Below are positions 14,626-18,589 of a DNA stretch of 18,589 bases, in pieces (the stretch's first letter is position 1; each line of letters opens with the position of its first letter). The stretch comes from CAZXNF01 sp050741255. Its GTDB lineage: Bacteria > Pseudomonadota > Gammaproteobacteria > Burkholderiales > SG8-41. Location of the stretch: the NCBI GenBank assembly GCA_050741255.1, contig JBOIEQ010000082.1, positions 1 through 18,589 of the forward strand. The letters run 5' to 3'. The notes beneath the pieces are model-generated. The model was given only the letters and a program-made list of their open reading frames with translations. It was not told the origin of the DNA and searched no databases. The translations under genes and the position numbers were made by a program.

Positions 14626-14796
14626 GCGCAGCCGCCGCAGCGCTTCCCGGATGAAGTCGAGCTGCCGCCGGAAGTTCGTGCAGGCGTCGCAGATGGTCAG
14701 GTGCAGGCGCAGCCGCAGGCGCGCCCAGCCGCCGAGCGGCTGCTCGTGGGCGTGGGAGAGGAGCCGGGCGGCGTCCTTGCAGGTCAGGCGGATCAT
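14614..14796 (-). CDS. Small zinc-finger anti-sigma factor (zf-HC2 type)
   Basis: A 60-residue protein, probably a cytosolic zinc-binding anti-sigma factor for the adjoining sigma factor. It has the HxxxCxxC zinc motif (HLTICDAC: His32, Cys36, Cys39) with an earlier Cys6 as possible fourth ligand, and no membrane helix. MIRLTCKDAARLLSHAHEQPL is typical of the zf-HC2 start. I chose ATG 14796 because it overlaps the sigma stop codon as ATGA (14793-14796); the frame extends upstream to 14847 only through sigma-gene sequence. The stop codon and the last residues (DGA) lie in the final copy of the tandem repeat, so the repeat may have altered the C-terminus. Confidence 0.85.
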   Translation of the reverse strand: MIRLTCKDAARLLSHAHEQPLGGWARLRLRLHLTICDACTNFRRQLDFIREALRRLRDGA

Positions 14797-15389
14797 CGTG
14801 TTTTTTTGCGGCTGCCGAGATTGCCGAACCAGAGCGCCTCGAGGCATTCCCGCAGGCCGAGGCGGGCACGGTGCAGCAATACCCAGCAGTTGGTCTGCGT
14901 GATGGCGAGTTCCTTACAGATCTCGTCGGTCGACAATTCCATGACTTCCCGCAGCATGAAGGCGCGCGCGGTCTTCGCCGGCAACTGCTGCTGGCAGCGG
15001 TCCAGGACTTCCCAGAACGCCTTGTTCTCGAAGGCTTCATCCGGCCGGCCCCAGTCGGCGGGTTTTTCCTTCCAGTGGCCGTCGGCCTGGAACAGCGCGT
15101 CGATGGCGGCGTCCGGATCCTCGTCGGGTCCGGCCGGCAGCGGCGCCTCGCGCGCCTGCCGGCGCAGATGGTCGATGATCTTGTGCTTGAGGATGCCGGT
15201 CAGCCAGGTGCGGAGCTGGGAGCGGCCGGCGAAGCCAGACTTGTTCTCCAGCGCGGCGAGCAGCGTTTCCTGCACCACGTCCTCGGCGGCGTCGCTCGCG
15301 CGCAACTGCAGGCGGGCGTAGCGCACCAGATAGGGCCGGTGCTGTTCGAGCTCGGCGGCGGACGGGGCGGGGGCGGGGTCGGAGGGCAT
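14793..15389 (-). CDS. ECF-type RNA polymerase sigma factor
   Basis: A 198-residue sigma-70 family factor of the extracytoplasmic function group, resembling the TIGR02943 type. Region 2 spans about 15-80 (DAAEDVVQETLLAALENK, then LRTWLTGILKHKIIDHLRR); a charged linker follows (82-120); region 4 spans about 125-185 (LREVMELSTDEICKELAITQ and NCWVLLHRARLGLRECLE, the helix-turn-helix). It would direct polymerase to stress promoters when released from the anti-sigma factor, whose gene overlaps its stop by 4 bp. It is divergent from hsp20 with 129 bp between starts. I saw no recognisable autoregulatory ECF promoter. The target regulon is unknown. Confidence 0.93.
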   Translation of the reverse strand: MPSDPAPAPSAAELEQHRPYLVRYARLQLRASDAAEDVVQETLLAALENKSGFAGRSQLRTWLTGILKHKIIDHLRRQAREAPLPAGPDEDPDAAIDALFQADGHWKEKPADWGRPDEAFENKAFWEVLDRCQQQLPAKTARAFMLREVMELSTDEICKELAITQTNCWVLLHRARLGLRECLEALWFGNLGSRKKTR

Positions 15390-15433
15390 GGGCGGCGCCC
15401 AATGTAGTGGCGCGGGAGGCCGAAAACAAGGGG

Positions 15434-15461
15434 CTTGAAATCCCCTCCCGCAGGACTATCT
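15434..15461 (+). promoter_or_regulatory. Heat-shock (sigma-32-like) promoter of hsp20
   Basis: CTTGAAA at 15434-15440 is a perfect sigma-32 -35 element. After 13 bp lies GACTATCT (15454-15461), a partial match (4 of 7 fixed positions) to the sigma-32 -10 CCCCATNT. The -35 sits inside a GGGG/CCCC palindrome (15430-15433, 15442-15445). Start would be near 15468, giving a leader of about 50 bases. Placement before a small heat-shock protein supports it. Confidence 0.6.
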
Positions 15462-15518
15462 ATCCGGCATCGGCGCAAGCCGGCCCCTTACCCATCCGAC
15501 ACCACACAGGAGAGAGAC

Positions 15519-15938
15519 ATGAACATTACGCGATTCAACCCCTTCGACGACGCCTTCGACGATCTGCTGAAAGGCTTCCTCGTGCGCCCGGTGCGCGCGG
15601 GCGGCCCGGCCGAAGCGCAGTTTCGCATGGACGTGAGCGAGAACGAAAAGCAGTACGTGGTGCACGCCGAAATCCCGGGCGTAAAGAAGGAAGACATTCA
15701 GGTCGAGATCGACGGCAATCAGATTGCGGTCGGCGCGGAAGTGAAGCAGGAGAAGGAAGTGAAGGAAGGCGAGAAGCTCGTCCGCCAGGAGCGCTACTAC
15801 GGCAAAGTCTACCGGGCCTTTGCCCTGGCGCAGGACGTGGACGAGTCGCAGGCCGCCGCGAAGTACGAGAACGGCGTGCTGGAGCTGACGTTGCCGAAAA
15901 AGGCCGTCGCCAACGCCAAGCGCATCAGCATCCAGTAA
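15519..15938 (+). CDS. Small heat-shock protein, Hsp20 family
   Basis: ATP-independent holdase chaperone that binds unfolding proteins and forms oligomers; cytosolic. It has 139 residues. A short N-terminal arm (FNPFDDAFDDLLKGFLVRP) is followed by the alpha-crystallin domain (about 36-130): FRMDVSENEKQYVVHAEIPGVKKEDIQVEI is its first half, and KYENGVLELTLPK is the conserved A-x-x-x-n-G-v-L region. The C-terminal ISI (I-x-I) motif needed for oligomer contacts is present. AGGAGAG lies just before the ATG at 15519, so the upstream frame extension to 15435 is not used. It is a single-gene transcript bounded by a heat-shock-like promoter and a strong terminator. Confidence 0.96.
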   Translation: MNITRFNPFDDAFDDLLKGFLVRPVRAGGPAEAQFRMDVSENEKQYVVHAEIPGVKKEDIQVEIDGNQIAVGAEVKQEKEVKEGEKLVRQERYYGKVYRAFALAQDVDESQAAAKYENGVLELTLPKKAVANAKRISIQ

Positions 15939-15965
15939 GCGCCGGTATTCCGGTGCGGCTGGGCA

Positions 15966-16003
15966 GGGGCGGCGGTCCGCGGGGACCGCCGCTCCTTTCT
16001 TTT
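15966..16003 (+). terminator. Intrinsic terminator after hsp20
   Basis: Stem GCGGCGGTCC (15969-15978) with GGACCGCCGC (15983-15992) and a 4-base loop, extendable by three pairs at the base, then a T-rich tail TTTCTTTT (15996-16003). It is 28 bp after the hsp20 stop and isolates hsp20 from argB. Confidence 0.88.
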
Positions 16004-16064
16004 GGGCGGGCGTGATCATCGCAGCGCAAGCCGGGGGTCGAGTAGAATGAGTGCTCGCTGACCC

Positions 16065-16970
16065 ATGCAACCGCTGCCCGCCATGGCCCTGACCGGACCC
16101 CCCGCCGACCTTCGCGCCAAGATCCTGGCCGAGGCGCTGCCCTACATCCAGCGCTTCCACGGCAAGACGATCGTCATCAAGTACGGCGGCAACGCCATGA
16201 CCGACGAGAAGCTGAAGGCGGGCTTCGCGAGCGACGTCGTGATGCTGAAGCTGGTCGGCATGAACCCGGTGATCGTGCACGGCGGCGGCCCGCAGATCGA
16301 GGAAGTGCTGAAGAAGGTCGGCAAGCAGGGCACCTTTGTCCAGGGCATGCGGGTGACCGATGCCGAGACCATGGACGTGGTCGAGATGGTGCTGGGCGGC
16401 CAGGTCAACAAGGAAATCGTCGAGCTGATCAACCACTCGGGCGGCAAGGCGGTGGGCCTGACCGGGCAGGATGGCAATTTCATCCGTGCGCGGAAGATGA
16501 CGATCGCCTCCAAGGACAAGCCGGGCGAGCGCATCGACATCGGCCAGGTCGGCGAGATCGACGCCATCGATCCCGACATCATCTTCACGCTGACGGGCGC
16601 CGGCTTCATTCCGGTCATCGCGCCGATCGCCACCGGCAAGGAAGGCGAGACCTACAACATCAACGCGGATCTCGTGGCGGGCAAGGTCGCCGAAATCCTC
16701 AAGGCCGAAAAGCTCGTCGTGCTGACGAACATTCCCGGCGTACTCGACAAGAACGGCAAGCTCCTGACCGGCCTGTCCGCGAAGAAAATCGACGAGCTGT
16801 TCGAGGACGGCACCATCTCGGGCGGCATGCTGCCCAAAATCAGCTCCGCGCTGGAAGCGGTCAAGAACGGCGTCAATTCCTGCCACATCATCGACGGCCG
16901 TGTCGAGCATGCGGTGCTGCTCGAGATTCTCACCAACGAGGGCGTGGGCACCATGATCCGGCGCCGCTGA
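16065..16970 (+). CDS. argB: Acetylglutamate kinase ArgB
   Basis: Phosphorylates N-acetyl-L-glutamate, the second step of arginine synthesis; cytosolic, amino acid kinase fold. It has 301 residues, normal for the family. Visible motifs: KTIVIKYGGNAM (34-45, ATP phosphate-binding Lys), VIVHGGGPQI (69-78), the NINADLVAGKVAEIL block, VVLTNIPGVLD and GGMLPKISSALEA. The start could be 16065 or 16083; both lack a clear Shine-Dalgarno. A hexamer TAGAAT lies at 16043-16048 but no -35 was seen. A nucleotidase gene follows 10 bp after the stop, and the order argB / HAD nucleotidase / slmA is one I recall from Betaproteobacteria. Confidence 0.97.
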   Translation: MQPLPAMALTGPPADLRAKILAEALPYIQRFHGKTIVIKYGGNAMTDEKLKAGFASDVVMLKLVGMNPVIVHGGGPQIEEVLKKVGKQGTFVQGMRVTDAETMDVVEMVLGGQVNKEIVELINHSGGKAVGLTGQDGNFIRARKMTIASKDKPGERIDIGQVGEIDAIDPDIIFTLTGAGFIPVIAPIATGKEGETYNINADLVAGKVAEILKAEKLVVLTNIPGVLDKNGKLLTGLSAKKIDELFEDGTISGGMLPKISSALEAVKNGVNSCHIIDGRVEHAVLLEILTNEGVGTMIRRR

Positions 16971-16980
16971 GCGGGCCGCT

Positions 16981-17625
16981 ATGCAATTCCCGAAAGTCTG
17001 GATTTTCGATCTGGACAACACCCTGCACAATGCGAGCCCCCACATCTTCCCCCGGATCAACAGCGCGATGACCGCCTATCTCGCCGAACATCTCGGTCTC
17101 GGGGAAGAAGAAGCGTCCGTGCTGCGCCGCCACTACTGGCAGCGTTACGGGGCGACGCTGACCGGCCTGATCCGCCACCACGGCATCGATCCGCACCATT
17201 TTCTGCATCACACGCACCCCCACGGCGACCTGCCCGGCCTGGTCGTGCGCGAGCGGGCGTTGCGGCAGACGCTCGCGCGACTGCCCGGGCGCAAGGTCGT
17301 GTTTTCCAACGCACCGCTGGCCTACGCCCGCGCCGTGCTGGAGGTCCTCGGCGTGCGCCGGCTGTTCGAGGGCGTGTTTTCCATCGAGCACACCGGCTTT
17401 CGCCCGAAGCCCGATCCGTATGCTTTCCTCGCGCTGATGCGCCGCCACCACCTGACGCCGCGGCGCTGTATCATGGTGGAAGATTCTCTCGCCAACCTCC
17501 GTACGGCCAAGAAACTCGGCATGACAACGGTATGGGTCACCCGCGCCGCCAAGGTGCCGGGCTACGTGGACCTCGCGGTGCGCAACCTGCTCGAGCTGCC
17601 GCGGCGCGCGGCGCTGTTCGCCTAG
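16981..17625 (+). CDS. HAD-family pyrimidine 5'-nucleotidase
   Basis: A 214-residue HAD phosphatase, subfamily IA, of the Sdt1/TIGR01993 pyrimidine 5'-nucleotidase type; it probably dephosphorylates UMP/CMP-like substrates. All four HAD motifs are visible: I, FDLDNTLH (nucleophile Asp10, Asp12); II, FSNA (Ser109, Asn110); III, Lys143 in FRPKPDPYAF; IV, MVEDSLAN (Glu167, Asp168). The cap region is His-rich (RHHGIDPHHFLHHTHPHG, residues 65-82), which is notable but partly family-typical. No Shine-Dalgarno is seen before the ATG; the gene is 10 bp after argB and 12 bp before slmA, so likely in one operon. Substrate is inferred from family. Confidence 0.93.
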   Translation: MQFPKVWIFDLDNTLHNASPHIFPRINSAMTAYLAEHLGLGEEEASVLRRHYWQRYGATLTGLIRHHGIDPHHFLHHTHPHGDLPGLVVRERALRQTLARLPGRKVVFSNAPLAYARAVLEVLGVRRLFEGVFSIEHTGFRPKPDPYAFLALMRRHHLTPRRCIMVEDSLANLRTAKKLGMTTVWVTRAAKVPGYVDLAVRNLLELPRRAALFA

Positions 17626-17637
17626 GAATCAGCCCCC

Positions 17638-18228
17638 ATGCCTGGCAAGCGCGGCGACCGCAAACTCCAGATTCTGCAAACCCTCGCGGCGATGCTCGAG
17701 CAGCCGAGCCCCGAGAAGATCACGACCGCGGCGCTCGCCCGCAAGGTCGACGTCTCGGAGGCCGCGCTCTACCGCCATTTCGCGAGCAAAGCCCAGATGT
17801 TTGACGGGCTGATCGAGTTCACCGAGGAGACGCTGTTCTCCCTCATCAACAAGATCACCAGCGAGGAAAAGAGCGGGTTGAAGCAGACGGAGGCGATCGC
17901 CCACATGCTGCTCGGCTTCGCGCAGAAGAACCGCGGCATGACGCGGGTGCTGACCGGTGATGCGCTGGTGCACGAGAACGAGCGGCTGCAGGGCCGCATC
18001 AACCAGCTCCACGACCGCGTCGAGGCGGCGCTGAAGCAGGCGCTGCGCTTCGCCGCCACCCAGAACGAGATCGCGGCCGGCGCCGATCCGGCCGCGCACG
18101 CGAACCTCATCATGAGCTACATCACCGGGCGCTGGCAGCAGTTCGCCAAAAGCGGCTTCAAGCGCGATCCGCTGGAATACTGGTCCAAACAGTGGGGCGC
18201 GCTGGCGACGACGCTCGCGAAAGGCTGA
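17638..18228 (+). CDS. slmA: Nucleoid occlusion factor SlmA (TetR fold)
   Basis: DNA-binding inhibitor of FtsZ ring formation over the nucleoid; 196 residues, normal length. The TetR-type helix-turn-helix lies at about 28-50 (ITTAALARKVDVSEAALYRH), followed by FASKAQMFDGLIEFTEETLF, characteristic of SlmA. The C-terminal domain has IMSYITGRWQQFAKSGFKRDP, another SlmA hallmark. It follows the nucleotidase by 12 bp and precedes the unknown gene by 11 bp. No consensus SlmA-binding site was identified by eye in the window. Confidence 0.93.
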   Translation: MPGKRGDRKLQILQTLAAMLEQPSPEKITTAALARKVDVSEAALYRHFASKAQMFDGLIEFTEETLFSLINKITSEEKSGLKQTEAIAHMLLGFAQKNRGMTRVLTGDALVHENERLQGRINQLHDRVEAALKQALRFAATQNEIAAGADPAAHANLIMSYITGRWQQFAKSGFKRDPLEYWSKQWGALATTLAKG

Positions 18229-18239
18229 GAGGGGCATTC

Positions 18240-18589
18240 ATGGCCAACGTCACGACCGAACAGCTCGCGCAACTGCTGGTCGGCATCGCCCGCGCGCAGC
18301 AGGCGATCGTCGAAGCCGTGGATGGCCAGCGGCCCGGCTTCAAGATGAATTACTTCGATGCCGCGATCGAGCGCGCGGCCAAGCTGCGCAACACGCTGCA
18401 CACGGTCACGCTGGAGGATTTCCCGGCGCGCGTGCTGATGCAGACGCAGCGGCGCGGCGGTCCGGATGTCGTGCAATTGGCCAAGGAACTCGAGGCGCTG
18501 CTGTCCGGCCAGCCGCTGGCGCCCGCCGCGGCGCCGGCAGCACCCGCAGCGCCACGCCCGGCGGCCCCGCGTCCGGCCGCTGTTGCACC
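18240..18589 (+). CDS. Unrecognised protein, N-terminal part (cut by window end)
   Basis: The frame opens at ATG 18240 and runs to the window end without a stop: at least 116 residues. GAGAGGGG lies 5-6 bases before the ATG, and codon third positions are strongly G/C, both supporting a real gene. The start MANVTTEQLAQLLVGIARAQ is followed by a mixed-charge helical domain (to about residue 92) and then a low-complexity Ala/Pro linker (APAAAPAAPAAPRPAAPRP). I do not recognise the family. There is no signal peptide or membrane segment in the visible part. It is 11 bp after slmA and probably co-transcribed. Confidence 0.7.
   Translation, partial: MANVTTEQLAQLLVGIARAQQAIVEAVDGQRPGFKMNYFDAAIERAAKLRNTLHTVTLEDFPARVLMQTQRRGGPDVVQLAKELEALLSGQPLAPAAAPAAPAAPRPAAPRPAAVA

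Noticed and set aside
13214..15040. A 608-codon open frame on the - strand
   Set aside because: It runs through dacC, the tandem repeats and the sigma genes in the wrong frame; no family features.
15464..15483. RNA thermometer in the hsp20 leader
   Set aside because: The CCGGC/GCCGG hairpin does not pair with the ribosome site and partly precedes the predicted transcript start.
16047..16061. A five-codon upstream ORF (ATG to TGA) ending 3 bp before the argB ATG
   Set aside because: It has no ribosome site and no arginine-rich or other leader-peptide character; expected by chance.

Overview
The window is GC-rich, densely packed chromosomal DNA that looks betaproteobacterial (Rhodocyclales or Nitrosomonadales-like; inferred, no database was searched). 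The signs are the gene neighbourhoods: uvrD / BPSS1780-type membrane protein / thrB / DUF2782 / LOG-family gene / polA, then lipA-lipB-DUF493-dat-dacC, then argB / pyrimidine 5'-nucleotidase / slmA. No rRNA, tRNA, CRISPR array or transposase gene was seen.

Layout. 1-1024: 3' end of uvrD, facing a leftward set DUF2782 > thrB > BPSS1780-type membrane protein. 3236-3327: G-rich inverted repeat behind a leftward LOG-family gene. 4166-7604: rightward polA with a closely coupled DUF3313-type lipoprotein. 7621-8854: a DUF4197 gene and a TlpA-like thioredoxin, divergent, with overlapping start codons. 8864-10491: leftward lipB > lipA (ATGA overlap). 10566-11809: rightward pair, a secreted alpha/beta hydrolase and a small membrane protein (GTGA overlap). 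11806-14445: leftward dacC > dat > DUF493. 14614-15389: leftward ECF-type sigma factor > tiny zinc-finger anti-sigma. 15519-15938: Hsp20 with a heat-shock-like promoter and a strong terminator. 16065 to the end: rightward argB > HAD nucleotidase > slmA > unrecognised partial gene.

Functions are mostly housekeeping: DNA repair and replication (UvrD, Pol I), amino acid synthesis (ThrB, ArgB), protein lipoylation (LipB hands octanoate on, LipA inserts sulfur), cell wall maturation (DacC, Dat), stress (Hsp20, ECF sigma) and division control (SlmA).

The most unusual part is the non-coding structure. A 266-bp element at 12127-12392 has 31-bp terminal inverted repeats (28/31 matching) that enclose two further long inverted repeats side by side, so a single strand could fold into a three-way junction. 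It lies between dat and DUF493, supplies the last 18 codons and stop of dat, and ends 15 bp before the DUF493 start. The usual dacC-dat-DUF493-lipB-lipA run is also split by the opposite-strand hydrolase/membrane pair. Other repeats include a C-rich repeat read in frame inside uvrD, a G-quadruplex-capable inverted repeat, and a four-copy 24-25 bp tandem repeat that contains the anti-sigma stop codon.
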